Positions 1-11,032 of a DNA stretch of 64,000 bases are shown here, one piece after another. The DNA lies in assembly GCF_000283155.1 (NCBI RefSeq), contig NW_004454193.1, forward strand, positions 5,543,481-5,607,480, given 5' to 3'. The first letter of the stretch is position 1; every line of letters starts with the position of its first letter. This DNA is from Ceratotherium simum simum (lineage: Eukaryota; Chordata; Mammalia; Perissodactyla; Rhinocerotidae). The notes below the pieces were generated by a model. That model saw only the letters and a program-made list of their open reading frames with translations, was not told where the DNA came from and did not search any database. Position numbers and translations under genes: made by a program.

Positions 1-505
1 AAAGTTAGGAGACCTGCTCTGCTGGACCCACATTCTAGGTTGGAGCTAAGACGTGGCAGCTTCTGTTAGTGGGTTCCTGGGCTCTCAGTGTGCCACAGTT
101 TCCACCATTCCCTAATGCCTCACACGCAACCCACTAGGCTCGTTTATATGATCATCCTGGTGTCTGTAGGCGTTTGTATTAGTGACCCTCAGTGCCCCAC
201 ATATAGGGATAAGCATGTGAATGAGGAGACAACAAAATGTGGCTCTACGAGGTAGGATGAGATAGAGTCCTAGATGCCTTGGAAAAAAGAATATAAGGGC
301 AGAGAGTTAACAGCGTGGAGGGAGCAGTTCTGACCGTGGATGAGTTGCTTTACTTCACTGGTCTTAATTTCTTATTTCTAAAAAGGATTTAATAATATGT
401 CTTAAATTAGGCGCTTCAAAGTCATAATGCGTGTGAGACTAATTCACGGCCTAGAGGGGGCACAGAGCAGTAAGGTACTGCTGTGAAAGGCAGGGGGGAG
501 TACCC
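1..505. other. unique non-coding DNA
   Basis: No repeat family, RNA gene or exon is recognisable here. Base composition is ordinary for mammalian intergenic DNA and no long open frame is present. Confidence 0.5.
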
Positions 506-668
506 GAAAGAGGGACAGGCTTGAATCCCACTTCTGCAACTTACAAGATGTGTGGCGTTGAACCACATAGTTGATCTTCCTGAGACTAAATATCCTCAAC
601 TGTAAACTGGGTCAATGATGCCCACACACTAGGACTGTTGGGAAGATAAAATGAGACACAGTAGATTT
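506..668 (+). mobile_element. MIR SINE, sense
   Basis: The stretch follows the MIR consensus in order: a degenerate tRNA-like 'cttgaatcccacttctgc' box, a core resembling 'acttac..atgtgtggc', a 'cctcaactgtaaactgg' segment and a 'gttgggaagataaaatgag' tail. It is an ancient tRNA-derived SINE, heavily diverged and inactive. Confidence 0.75.
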
Positions 669-1179
669 CATCTTAAGTGAGAATTAGGTTCTGAAAGCCA
701 GCACATAAGGCAAAAATTGTGTATATTTAAAATGACCATTGCAAATCCTCTTAAATAACCCTAGGCAGTCAGCTATGAGTATAGATATAAAATGTGTACA
801 GAGATCTACTATATAAAGAATCTGTATGCCAGATATGATTTTACAGAATGCCAAATGTTTTAAAATAAAATTATTTTGGCTGAGTGCACATTGAAGAATT
901 TGTGCATGTGCACTCGTGGCTCCCCTATATAGGTGAACAACATTTGAAAACTCCCTGCAGGGCTTTTGGGTCCCTGAATGAATACTCTGTACACTGTCAC
1001 CAGGTGATGGTTTTAGGAGGCCATTAGCAGGCTTGATAGTTGCAAATAAAATCTTTGAAAGCAAGTGTTTGGGTTGTGTAATGCTATTTAATAGTTTGAA
1101 TATTCAAGGATAGTTGATTTAATTGATGATTTTTCATTTTGAGGAATATCATTTTAAATGTATAAAGCATCATTAAATG
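669..1179. other. AT-rich unique non-coding DNA
   Basis: AT-rich with no recognised element. A chance minus-strand open frame of 126 codons (684-1064) lies here but shows no domain, signal or known family. Confidence 0.45.
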
Positions 1180-1376
1180 GAGTGCTTACTATACACCAGG
1201 CACTTTTCTAAACGCTTTACTTGTGTCACTTCATTTAATCTTCACAATGACTCTTCACGTAATCATGCCCATGAAGACACTGAGGCATGGAGTATTTAAG
1301 TAAGGTCATGTAGCTAGGAGACAGCAGAGCTGCATTTGGACCACCTGGCTCCCAACTCCTAATCTTAGCCACATAC
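1180..1376 (-). mobile_element. MIR SINE, antisense
   Basis: Antisense MIR landmarks appear in order: 'gtgcttactatacaccaggc', a 'taaacgctttac' segment, 'atttaatcttcacaatga', 'gacactgaggca' and 'aagtaaggtcatgtagctag', then a degraded tRNA-like head. Old and inactive. Confidence 0.8.
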
Positions 1377-1597
1377 AAATGGCTTGCAACTTAAAGCCTG
1401 TGCAGAGGGATTATTTAAATGTGTGAAGTATTTGGCGTGTATTAGATGGAAAAGTGTGTATTTAAGATAGGTAAAAGTGATTGCTTCATCTGTAGATCCT
1501 GGGTACATCATCTGTCACCAAAGGATAGATAAGGCCTTGGTTTACACACCAGGGCCCCCCCACGTAAGAGGGCCTCCTTTGTTGATCAAGAATTTGG

Positions 1598-1632
1598 TTA
1601 CTACCTATTAAAGCTATTACTACCTATTAAAG
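1598..1632. repeat. two-copy tandem duplication, 16-bp unit
   Basis: A 16-base unit (ttactacctattaaag) occurs twice, at 1598-1613 and 1617-1632, separated by cta, giving a 19-base period. The copies are identical, so the duplication is recent or the result of a slippage event. Confidence 0.85.
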
Positions 1633-2339
1633 TTACAGGGGCTCAAGAGAAATCCCATGGGCTAGAGGTCTCCTTGAAGGTACAGATGATCCAGAAAAAA
1701 GTCTCTCTCGAGGACAGTGACCCTGAGTGACAACTTCATTGGCTGCTGCCCATTCTCGAGCCATGAACATCACCGCTTCAAGGGGTGTCACTGGGGTGGT
1801 AGGGCTGGGGAGGAGGACCTGGTGCTGAAGGGGAGACACATAAACCTCCTCTACAGGTTGAGGCTGGAGCTTCACCAAAGATGAGGAGAGCAGGAGTGCT
1901 GTTTGGTTTATCTTTGGGTCGCTGCTGCCAGGGAAGTTACCACGAGCACACAGAGGCCTCTGCAAAGCAAGGCGACAGAGGGGCCCTGCCTGTTGGCTCA
2001 CCGCTGGAGAATGTGGGCATTCTTACCAACAATGGATGACTCTCAGCTACCTCCTGTCATCTCCCAGTGTTTGTGCTGGACAGTCGGTTTGGCTCAGCTG
2101 AGGTTGCTGAATCCCCAAGGAACCACTCTTCCGTGAAGTCAAAGGTCACACTGTCTTTTGTCCCACCCGTAATTAATAGAGGTGGATTTTGCATCCCTCA
2201 TCTTCAACAACCCCCCAACACATCACCCAGTTCTGTGCCACCGTGGGCTCCCTTATCTAAAAGTGCAAAGAGGCCCATGCTGTTGGTTTGGACCAGGAGG
2301 AGGAGACCTGGTTGGGGTCTATGCAGGTTTTTAAACCAT
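1633..2339. other. unassigned non-coding DNA
   Basis: No repeat family was named with confidence. A 122-codon minus-strand frame (1633-2001) and overlapping plus-strand frames at 1903-2357 show no known domain. The block abuts an MLT1 LTR and could be an unrecognised old element, but nothing proves it. Confidence 0.35.
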
Positions 2340-2796
2340 AGGCCCCAAATTCTTTGACTCTCCTCGCATCAAGAGATGAGTCCCTGGAATCCGGCCATGC
2401 CTGGGACTGCCTTGTCCACCAGAGTATATACCATGTGACCTCTGAGGCTAGGTCAGAAAAGGCCTCACAGCTTCCACTGGTTCTTGGGACTCTTGCTCTG
2501 GGGAAAGCCAGACACTTGTAATAAGTTTGATGACCCTGAGACCAGCACGTTGGACAGGCCATGTGTAGACGCCGGATCGACAGCCCAGCTGAGCTTCAGT
2601 GTCAGCCTTGTGGGTGAGTCCTTTCCAACGTCCAGCCCCAGCGAGCTCCCAGATGTGTGCAGCCCCCACTGACAGACCCCAAGGGAGAATGTCCTGGCTA
2701 TTCCAGACCCGCAAAATTCTGAGCAAAAGAAAATGTTGGTTTTAAGCTGCTGGGTTTTGGGGTAATGGGTTATGTAACAACAGTAACTGGAACAGG
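2340..2796 (+). mobile_element. MLT1-type MaLR LTR, sense
   Basis: Follows the MLT1 solo-LTR layout: 'ctttgactctcctcgcatca', a 'tgtgacctctgaggctagg' segment, 'ctctggggaaagccag' and the diagnostic end 'ttttaagctgctgggttttg' followed by 'ggttatgtaacaacagtaac'. MLT1 LTRs are non-autonomous ERVL-MaLR relics. The 5' boundary is uncertain by tens of bases. Confidence 0.8.
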
Positions 2797-3120
2797 ACCC
2801 AAAGCTTCATGAGAACTTTCTGGAAAGCTTTAGATGGAGAGTAGATGAGGGCAAAGGGCTCCAGGAACAGAGTTACCTCCACATCCAGGTGAGCCCGACT
2901 CGGAGGGCTGGAGGTGCTGAAGGGCATAGAGTGAAGCCTCCCGGGTTTGTACTCAGGGCATCTGCCCAGGGGGAGCCTGAGGACTCGCCCTTCTCCTGCG
3001 CGCTGCGGGACAGATTAAGGCACGCTCAGCACAGAGGACATGGCAGAGGAAGTCCGAGGGGAAGACTGGCTGGCCACCGGCCAGGCCTCCTGAGGCGGGA
3101 CTTCCCTAGTGAGGCCACGC
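2797..3120. other. unique DNA with a small CpG cluster
   Basis: Repeat-free. Around 2985-3120 CpG density rises (gcgcgctgcgggac and nearby), but the cluster is far too short for a CpG island and no TATA box or exon accompanies it. Confidence 0.4.
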
Positions 3121-3350
3121 TGAGCAGTGGTTAGATGACTGACTTTGGCACCAGCCAGACCGAGTTCAAGGTCCAGCTCTGCCAGGTACACCTGTGAGCC
3201 CTCGGTCTAGCAGTTTTCTCTCTCTGTGCTTTACTTTCCTCATCTATAAAATGGGACACACAGATGTGCCTACCAAGTGTATGGCTGGTTGGAGGATTAA
3301 ATTAGATTATAAATATAAAAATCCTAGAACTTATAATAAGTGCTGGACAC
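3121..3350 (+). mobile_element. MIR SINE, sense
   Basis: MIR landmarks in order: 'gtggttagatgactgac' head, 'gagttcaaggtccagctctg', 'ctttcctcatctataaaatg', 'ggaggattaaattag' and a 'taataagtgctggac' tail. Nearly full length. Confidence 0.8.
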
Positions 3351-3779
3351 TATTTGTTATAATTCAATTTACTGTGTTAAATTTTGGGATCTGGTTTTCA
3401 ACTTTTCAGGATTAGAAGCTCAATTTTATGGGCACAGTGAGGGTGAAACGGACTCACATTAACCAGCACAGAGTCTGATGTATAAACCAGAATGTCAATG
3501 ACAATCAGAAATACGGCTATCTGAGAGCATGGTGTGGTCACATGGGCAAAGCAGGGCATCTCTCTCTGGATGAGTACTCATGAGAAACCAGATTCTGATG
3601 AGAAGGTTGCTTTGGAAAGTACACAGTGGGAAGAAAAGGGTTTAGAATCATGTCTCAGCTAACCTGAGTCCTCTCACCTTTCCAGGGAGAGCCTCCTGGA
3701 AACAGTGTTCTGCCAGGCCATGACCTCCCCTCCTGTAGACCCCTCAACTTATGACTGCCTAGGTTTTCTTTTTCTGTGG
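3351..3779. other. unique non-coding DNA
   Basis: Nothing recognisable: no repeat landmark, RNA gene or coding signal. Confidence 0.4.
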
Positions 3780-4205
3780 TCTAAGCCAGTATGGCCCAGA
3801 TTTCAGTCATTCTGTGGGGCGATCATTCTCCAGGAGTCTCTCACACTTCTGCATGTCTTGCAATGAAGGTACTAACTGACCTCTGTTCTCTTTGCAAGGA
3901 TATTTACATAGCAAACAGCTTTGAAAGATGGAGATAGTGTCTCCCCCACAACAAAGGCAGGCATGCTTACTGCCCATTATAAAAGATTCCAGTTCCCTAA
4001 GCATGGGTTTTTTCTCCTATAATGGAACCCCCTGCATGGACAGGTATCCATCTAGCTAATCTGCATAATGCCCGTGGGATTGGGGATGAAGGGAGCTATT
4101 GTAAATATGCTGCTGGCTGTGCCATGAGTAATAACATTCTTTGTCTCTGATCCAGGGTGCTTGTGTCTTCTGCCAGCACCCATGAAACCAGCAAGCTAAC
4201 TTATT
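3780..4205 (+). mobile_element. probable ERVL-type solo LTR, sense
   Basis: The layout is LTR-like: a TATA element (tataaaag, about 3979), then 'ctaatctgcataatgcccg' and a downstream 'gtaataacattctttgtctc' followed by 'tgtcttctgccagcaccc', wording I associate with LTR16/LTR33-type ERVL LTRs. No coding region is attached. The subfamily is a recollection and was not searched. Confidence 0.5.
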
Positions 4206-4324
4206 GACTTGTAAGTAGGATAACATCTCAGACCTTTCCTAGCTCCTGATAATTCCCATCCAGTCTTCCTGATTTTTGCCATATCTGCACAACACTTGCG
4301 TAGTTACTTACTTCTCTGTCTATA

Positions 4325-4740
4325 AACCAAATCTCTTTGTTAAAATGTTGATTTATTTAAAAAGAATACTTTATAGAACTACCTTAAATTGAAAACCAGT
4401 ATGCTACCTCATAAATCTAATGTAAAGATAAATACAAGAAAATAAAACCCCAAAAGGCTCCATGCTGTATAATTCCATTTCTATGATGTTCTGGAAAAGA
4501 CAAAACTATAGAAAGGGAAAACAGATTATTGATTGCCAGGGACTGGGGATGGGGGGAGGGTTGACCTTGGGGCATGGGGGAGATTTTGGGTGGTGGAAAT
4601 GTTCTGTGTCACGATTGTGATGGTGGTTATACAACTGTATGTGTTTGTCAAAACTCATAGAATTGTATACTAAAAAGAGTGAATTTTACTGTGTGAAAAT
4701 TTTGCCTGGATAAACTTGACTTTAAAAGGAAAAATAAAAG
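4325..4740 (+). mobile_element. L1 3' end (L1M type), sense
   Basis: Ends with the standard mammalian L1 3' UTR phrases 'ccatttctatgatgttctgg', 'caaaactcatagaattgtat' and 'agtgaattttactgtgtg', followed by an A-rich tail near 4725-4738. The clear part starts near 4440; the AT-rich 4325-4440 may be flank. Severely 5'-truncated and inactive. Contains a G-rich patch at 4543-4583. Confidence 0.8.
4543..4583 (+). repeat. G-rich tract, potential G-quadruplex
   Basis: Five runs of three or more G occur within about 40 bases (gggg, gggggg, ggg, gggg, ggggg). Mammalian L1 3' UTRs are known to carry such polypurine/G4 tracts, so this is inherited from the L1 copy. Confidence 0.6.
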
Positions 4741-5499
4741 CCGACTTCAGTAAATTCTGGCCAGATATCCTTGCCTTTCCAAGCCTTGAGCCTGAGTTCT
4801 GTCCTTTCTTTGCCAAAAAGGGAGAGAGATGACCCCATGTTGAAGTGGCATTAAAGATTTCCTAGCACCAAGCCAAGACTTTCGCCTTGTCCTCATCAGA
4901 AGACTAAAAGAGGTGAAGAAGAAGCCCTCTCTCCCCATGTGATTCAATGTTAGGGAAAGCTGTGTCCCCAAATTACCCCAAACCATCTTGGTACCACCTG
5001 GGACAACCATGCCACGTTTTGGGAAATGTGCCTCTAAGCTCACAGCCCCTCAGCTCTCCATTCGCTGCATTTCAATCACCTCCCAGGCCTGTCTGCTTGA
5101 AATTACTCCCAGGCAACCTTGATGAGAGTGGTGGGTGTTCCCAAATTCTCCTGCCCCATTGCACACTGACACTCCTTGGCTGTCCCAGAGAGCCTCGCTC
5201 ACCCACGGCCTCTAGATTGTACTATGTAACTCTCTGGGGAACCTGGCCTTCGTCAGTGCCAAGTTTTGGGGGACATTTTGCTGTCACTTGAATGAACCCT
5301 TAATGGAATGAAACAATATATGCCTGAGCCTCTGTCTGTCCCTCTATCTCAATCCACCACTCCACTCACCCTGTCTGCATGGGCTTCCACCTCCCCACCC
5401 ACCCGTCCCCACCCCAAATCCATCTACCAGTCTCAGCAACGCCCCACCGGGCCCACCAGTCAGTCTCAAAGACCACAGTGGGGGGAAATGGCGGCTGCC
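4741..5499. other. unique non-coding DNA
   Basis: No repeat, exon or RNA gene recognised. Several short frames (for example 4947-5291) overlap on both strands and look like chance. A pyrimidine-rich patch lies around 5380-5440. Confidence 0.4.
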
Positions 5500-5830
5500 T
5501 TTCACTAGGGGGTGTGATAAATGCTACTGTGTTTTTCTTGACTGCTTCTCTATTTTTCCTGGCACAGGCCTGGAGCAGGGAGGGCTTTGTGGCTGTGTCA
5601 GTGCCAGTTATTAACGTGAACATCATCATCGGAGGCTGTTCTGCTGCCTGGTGTTGCAAGCTAAGCTCGGCCAGGCTTTGCACAGCTCTGCAGTGATCTC
5701 TGTAATTAACTTAGGTGATTCACTCCTGTACACCCATTGTGCTCTTTGCAAGGCCGCCGACATCCATTTACATGAGGAGCTAAAAACAAGTATTTCCGAG
5801 GCCTCCCTTTGGAGGAGTTTCTCACGCGCT
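5500..5830. other. candidate conserved non-coding block
   Basis: Repeat-free with dense transcription-factor-like words: 'gtgataaatg', 'ttaacgtgaac', 'gtaattaactt', 'catttacatg'. No coding structure. The enhancer reading is inference from composition only. Confidence 0.3.
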
Positions 5831-6082
5831 CACCCACCCATTCTCTCCTGGCAAAACAGCCTGACCTCGCCCTGCCTTTGCCTCCTGTTGGAAAATCCAG
5901 CCCTTGAAATTAGGTCATTGAGAAGAAGCTGAGGGTTTGGTCCCCACTTCTTTCAAGAGAGATGCTTGGAGCCACGTACACCAATGCCATATCCAATGCC
6001 TACTATAGAGTAGACCCTCAAGGAATGTCTTCTGAATCAATGACTTTTTCTCCCAAATTTCAGCTATCCAAATGCATAGAAA

Positions 6083-6312
6083 CTTAGAAGAGTGGTTCTC
6101 AACTTGGTGCAATTTTGCCCTCCCAGGGGACATTTGGCAACTTCTGAGGACATTTTTGGTTGTCACAAATAGGTGGTGCTACGGGCATCTAGTGGGTAGA
6201 GGTCAGCGATACTGCTAAACACCCTACAATGCACAGGGCAGCCCCCCACGACAAGGAATTATCTGGCCCCAAATGGCAACAGTGCCGAGGTGGAGAAACC
6301 CTGGCTTAGAAG
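6083..6312 (+). mobile_element. MER5A hAT-Charlie element with intact TSDs
   Basis: Element 6091-6304 runs from 'agtggttctcaac' to 'gtggagaaaccctgg' and contains the MER5A phrases 'ggggacatttggcaac', 'gcatctagtgggtagagg' and 'ctacaatgcacagggcag'. Exact 8-bp target-site duplications (cttagaag) lie at 6083-6090 and 6305-6312, the length expected for hAT. Non-autonomous, no transposase. Confidence 0.95.
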
Positions 6313-7400
6313 ATGCCGCCCCAAGCTCTTCTTGCCCTGGATTGATTCGTGTTGGCGTTTGGTTGGGGTCGAGGAAGCCTGGAGGTGTTTCTGAAGCCCC
6401 GGAATGATTGACGTTTTGCTGCCTGGATTTTTGTGAATGGCTGCTTATGAGCACAGCCTGCAGATAACTCTGCAGAGGGCACCGTTCAAATGAACCAATT
6501 ATGAGGGATTTTTCAATGTAAACTTTTAACCAGGTAGCCTAAGGGCTTGCTGAGCATAAAAGTACAATTTAGGAGACATGAGGTTTTCTGAGTTCCAGGA
6601 GGCCCGGGCACGATCGATGCAGGCGCTAAAGCATGGGGGCTGAGAACATGGCTTTCTGACGTCACTGAGAAGCTTTGGCCATTGTGTACCCCAAACCCAG
6701 ACCAGCAAAGAGGGTAGAGGGCTTCTTCTTCTTCAGGAGGAGCTGGGTGCCAGGGGCAGGTGGTCTGGGGGTCCCTGCACACACTCCCCAGGCTGCTTGG
6801 CTGGCTGTCCGCTGCCCAAGCCGGTCCCTTCACTTGCTAATTGTTGGTGACTTGCTGACTCAGGGCTCTCCTGCCTTCAGCCAGGTCGCTGGGGGTTTAA
6901 GTAACCAAATGATTCATTCACTGCTTCCCTTGGCAGTCGTCTGCTCTGCCACCTTGCGTGTCATCCCTCAGAAGCTGAAACTCGGCTCGGTCAGGGTGAT
7001 GTAAAGACTCAAGTACTGCCTTTGATTTTTCTTGTTTCTTTTCTCTCTTGAGCCCTGACTTTCCCTACAACAGGGGGTGCTGGCGAGGGGGACTTCCTCT
7101 TGGGGGTTTGCTGAAAACTCTCTTCCCTTTGCTTGTTGTCTCGTCCGCTGCTCCACATTCTGGGCTTTTCCTATAGTGCTGCCTACTCCTGTCTTCTTCA
7201 TTTTCTCTCTGCCTCTTGGTGCAATATGATGCTTCCCCAGGCCCTTTGCTTAGCAAATCGATGTCAACACAAATTGGACGGGATGCTGGTGACGACCCAA
7301 CTGGATTTTGGGCCCAGCACTGAACTCTTGGCCTTAGATATTTTCTTTTTCTAGATTGGTGGCCTTTAAACCTCTTTTTTATTGATTTGTTTTTTCTTAG
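6313..7400. other. unique non-coding DNA
   Basis: No repeat landmark or exon. Contains a perfect CRE palindrome at 6657-6664. Open frames on both strands (for example 6513-6833 minus, 6675-7004 plus) have no recognisable domains and overlap one another, as chance frames do. Confidence 0.4.
6657..6664. promoter_or_regulatory. consensus CRE octamer (CREB/ATF site)
   Basis: The full palindrome tgacgtca occurs in repeat-free sequence. Its CpG is retained, whereas CpGs in methylated intergenic DNA tend to decay. Binding is not shown. Confidence 0.4.
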
Positions 7401-7870
7401 CAGTAGAACTATTCATTAATTCAACAAGTAGTTACTGGACATCTGCAATGTGCCAAGTATTGTTCTAGCCACAGGGGATAGAGCCATGAATAAAATGGGT
7501 AAGATTCCTGCTCTTTGGGAACTTACATTGTAATGAGGGAAAGCCAATGATAAGCAAATAAAAAATATTTAATATGTGAGGTGGTGATAAATGCATTAAT
7601 AAAAAAGTAAGCAGGATGAAGGATTAGTGAGTGACAGTGGTGAGGGGGTTACTTCGGATGGGGGTACAGGGAAGTCTCTCTGCTAAGGTGAGCAGAGATC
7701 TTTTGCCAATTAAATCTTCCTCCGATATTTAAAGTAGTTAAAAGTGAAGCCGTTCTGGAGAGGGAAAGAAAAAAAAATAGAGGAGACTAACACAGACAGG
7801 GTGGTCCCGGATGGCCTTGCTGAAGAGGTCCCATTTCAGCTGAGAGCTGGAAGGAGAGAAGGAGCCAAGA
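7401..7870 (-). mobile_element. L2 LINE, antisense, first part
   Basis: Antisense L2 3' landmarks: 'attcattaattcaacaagta', 'catctgcaatgtgccaag', 'gggatagagccatgaataaa', 'gggaacttacattgtaatga', then 'ggccttgctgaagaggtccc' and 'atttcagctgagagctg'. The element resumes after an L1 insertion at about 8706. Old and inactive. Confidence 0.8.
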
Positions 7871-8705
7871 GATGAAAAATACATTTATTCTAAAATTGAA
7901 AATGAAATAATTGAACATGGCAAAAAACAATTCAAATAGTACAAAAATTATACAGGGAAAGTATCCTAATTCCTTAGAAACTGGTCTCCTGGTTCCACTG
8001 CCCCAAAGGCAATCCTGTTACAAATTTTGTGTCTCTTTCCAGTAATACTTCATATTTATGCAAGTATTTATGTGTGAGTATCTCTGTCTCTATATCCTTT
8101 TTAAATACCCATAGTACCATATTATACCCATTCTGCACCTTAATTTATTTCACTTAATATTATATCTTGGAGATTTTTCTGTATTAGCTTGTAAAGATTT
8201 CTTTCACTTTTATAGCAGTTAAGTGGTATTCCACTGGGAACTTACTTCCACATATGCAGACTGTCTCTTATTGCTGGTAGTAGATGGTTTCCTGAATGCT
8301 TTCAACATCCATTTGCAGATGTGTGACTCTATCTATTGGATACATATTAATGGAAATAAATACATTTATTGAATATATTAATTAAATATATCTCTTGGAT
8401 AAATTTATCTATTGGACAAATTCCTAGAAGTAGAATCGCCATGTCAAAGAGGATGTCTGTTTTTTATTTTGATGGATATTGACGATTTGCCTTACAAAAA
8501 GATTATACCAATTTATATTCCCTGCCAATTTACAAAGGCAACTTTTTCTTGAATCCTTATGAACAGTGTACTTTTAAATGTTTTGATCTCTCTTTGCCAA
8601 ACTGATTGGTGGAAAATATCTCAGTTTGTTTTAACTTACATTTTAAAAACTCTTAATGAGTTTGAACATCTTCGACATGTCTAAAAAAGCCTGTTGTGTT
8701 TCTCG
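7871..8705 (-). mobile_element. L1M (L1ME-like), antisense
   Basis: Antisense ORF2 3' region of an old L1: 'caaattcctagaagtagaat' followed by 'cgccatgtcaaagagg', 'gatttgccttacaaaaag', 'ctttgccaaactgattggtg' and 'ttgaacatcttcgacatgtc'. Many stops; no functional ORF. It lies inside an L2 copy in the same orientation. Confidence 0.8.
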
Positions 8706-9401
8706 TTCTGTAAACTGCCTAGTCATGGAAATGCCAAGTCGAGAGGCTATTAGATGTCCAAGTGGGTACATCAAGAAGGCATCTAGACATACAAGTCAGA
8801 GCTTAGGGTAATTTTCTGGGCTGAGGCTATAATTTTCAAAGTCAGTAGTACATCGATGATGTTTAAACCATGGAATGAAAGAGCTCACCTACAGAGAGAA
8901 CGAACAAAGCAGAGAGGAGAGGGCTGAGGACTGAACCTAGGGGCACTCCTACAGCTGGAGGCTGGGTGGAGACGGAGGGTCAACAAAAGACTGAAGAGTG
9001 GCAGCCAGGGAGAGGAGAGGGTGGGAAGCAGAAACTGCGAGAGAAGAGTGTGCCTCAGGAGGGACCGAGGGGTCGACTGAGAAGTCAAGTAAGAGAAGAA
9101 GAGAGATACTCTTTGTATTTGACAACATGGAGTCATTGATAAACTTTAGATCAGTTTTGGTGGCGTGGTGGTGAAGTCAAGTTGGACTTGGTTGAAGAAG
9201 TAGAGACAGGGCTTGGAGGCAACACTTGCGAGATATTTTGCCAAGATGGGAATTAGAAAAACAGGACATGGTTGTTCATAATGAGGATCAAGATGAGGGA
9301 TCACAGTAGCTGTTTGGGTTGGGTTTGGTTTTTTGAGATGGGAGCTACTGAGTCCATGTCATTGCAGGTGAGAATGGTCCAGGAGACAGGGGGTTGTTGG
9401 G

Positions 9402-9435
<34 letters not shown>

Positions 9436-9760
9436 CTGGGAGGGCAGACTCTTAGAAGGGAAGGGATTCAGGACACAGGTGGAGGGTGGCCCCTGGTGGG
9501 AGGAAGGACACGTCTTCTGCTATATCCCGAAGCATGAAAGAGAGTGGGATTCAAATCAAGGCAAGTTTGTGGGTTTGGGTGCTGGGAAATGAGAGATCAT
9601 GAATCTGGTCGTTTCCATTTCCTCCATAAAGCATGAGGCAGTGTCATAAGCCCAGGGTGAGGGGAGAGGGAGTGATGCAAAATCTATGAGCAAGAAGAAA
9701 GCACGAAATGGGCATCTCTGAGCAGGACAGGGACTCCTCCAAGGAACCATGACAGAAGTG
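8706..9760 (-). mobile_element. L2 LINE, antisense, continuation
   Basis: Continues the L2 of 7401-7870: 'ggctgaggctataattttc', 'gaggactgaacctaggggca', 'gagaagtcaagtaag', 'gacaacatggagtcattga', then past the GT run 'gtgggtttgggtgctgggaa'. These correspond to the L2 ORF2 region read backwards. The reading frame is destroyed. Confidence 0.75.
9404..9433. repeat. (GT)n microsatellite
   Basis: About 15 uninterrupted GT units within the antisense L2 copy; likely polymorphic in length. Confidence 0.95.
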
Positions 9761-10429
9761 CCAGGCTAGTTTTAATGCCCTGGGAGCCTTACCTAACTTC
9801 AGGCGGCTCTGCAAGGGGGAAGTGAATTGGCCCAGCCAAAGGCTTTGTGTTGCACAGAGTGGTTAATTTGGAGGTGTCTGATCTCGACACTGTTCATGGA
9901 GTTATTTATGTCTGAAATGATGAGAATTCCCTCCCCCCACTTCGGGCCCATAGAAAATGTGGGGAAGTGGCCAAAATACCAGCTTGTGTTCCTGGGTCGT
10001 GTGGATTACCGCTGTCACGGGTGTGTTTCGCACCCCCATCCATCTTCAGCCCAGACTCCCCAGCTCACGCCTGTCAGGACGGGGCACTGACCCCTGCTGA
10101 GGCCGGGTTCCCGGGTTTGGGCACCATGTGGGCCTGCACGCAGCTTGTGAGCAAGTGCTTTTAATAAGCGTCAAGTTCCCCAGTCTCTTCTCTTCCCTGG
10201 CCTCTTCTTATTGTCTGAAGACAGCAGACCCGGGGTCCTGCTGAGCGTGGGATATGGTTTCCTACCTAAGCACACACTTGCCACGGGATGGGGTATGTCC
10301 GGGGTCCACGGGGTTCATGTGCACGTGGTTTTGTGTTACACCATTCTATACGGACTAGATTCTGGAAAATCCTACTCAAGGAAAAGTATGGGAGGAGGCT
10401 TGTCTGAGAGCCCCCACCCTGGGATCTTT
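9761..10429. other. unique non-coding DNA
   Basis: Repeat-free. The part at 9770-9990, with 'agagtggttaatttgg' and 'ggagttatttatgtc', has the look of a conserved non-coding block, but this is an impression only. Confidence 0.35.
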
Positions 10430-10705
10430 TCAGCTTTACCATTTGACAGAGTCTCCTAATCTCCCTGGATCTGTCTTGCTTATCAGTAAAATGAGAGTGA
10501 TTATATCTGCCCTCAATATCTACCCCGGGTTTGTGTGTGTGTGTGTGTGTGAAATTTAAATGAAAGAATGAATGCAAAATTGCACTTCCATCAAAGATGA
10601 TTTTTATCAGGCGTCTCTCCATCCCCTGTGATCTCCCCTGTCACAAATACAGAGTGTCTAGCATGGAGCCTGGGTCATCGTAGGTGCTCAGTAAACGTGT
10701 GGGGG
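10430..10705 (+). mobile_element. MIR SINE, sense, with internal GT run
   Basis: Starts with 'ttaccatttgacagagtc', passes 'tcagtaaaatgagagtga' and ends with 'gagtgtctagcatggagcc' and 'gtaggtgctcagtaaacg', the MIR core and 3' end. A (GT)n run at 10532-10551 interrupts it. Confidence 0.7.
10532..10551. repeat. (GT)10 microsatellite
   Basis: Ten clean GT units inside a MIR copy. Confidence 0.95.
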
Positions 10706-10789
10706 AATTAATGAATGAACAGAATGAAGGAATGAACAGAAGGGGTAAATGTGTCTGCAGGTAAACCTACCTCTGCAATAATAGTTATA

Positions 10790-11032
10790 ATTAATCAGCA
10801 CTTAATATGTGCCAGGCACTCTGCTAAGCATTTTACAGAATGATGTCATTTATTCCTGCCTGGAGGTTGATGGTCGTGTTCCCATTTTTCAGATGGGAAA
10901 ACGGCAGCTCAGCAAGGGTGAATTGCGTAAGGGAGGTCTCCTACCATGTGAGGGATGGAGCAGGGATTTGAACCCAGGACTTTCTGGTTCCAGAGACCAT
11001 GCTCTTGCCCACTGTGATGTCCTACTGTGTGT
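10790..11032 (-). mobile_element. MIR SINE, antisense
   Basis: Landmarks: 'cacttaatatgtgccaggca', 'ctctgctaagcattttac', 'cccatttttcagatgggaaa', 'gatttgaacccaggactt', 'ccatgctcttgcccactg'. Nearly full-length antisense MIR. Confidence 0.85.

Noticed and set aside
2890..3120. CpG island promoter
   Set aside because: Only a small cluster of CpGs over about 130 bases, without a TATA box, initiator or exon.
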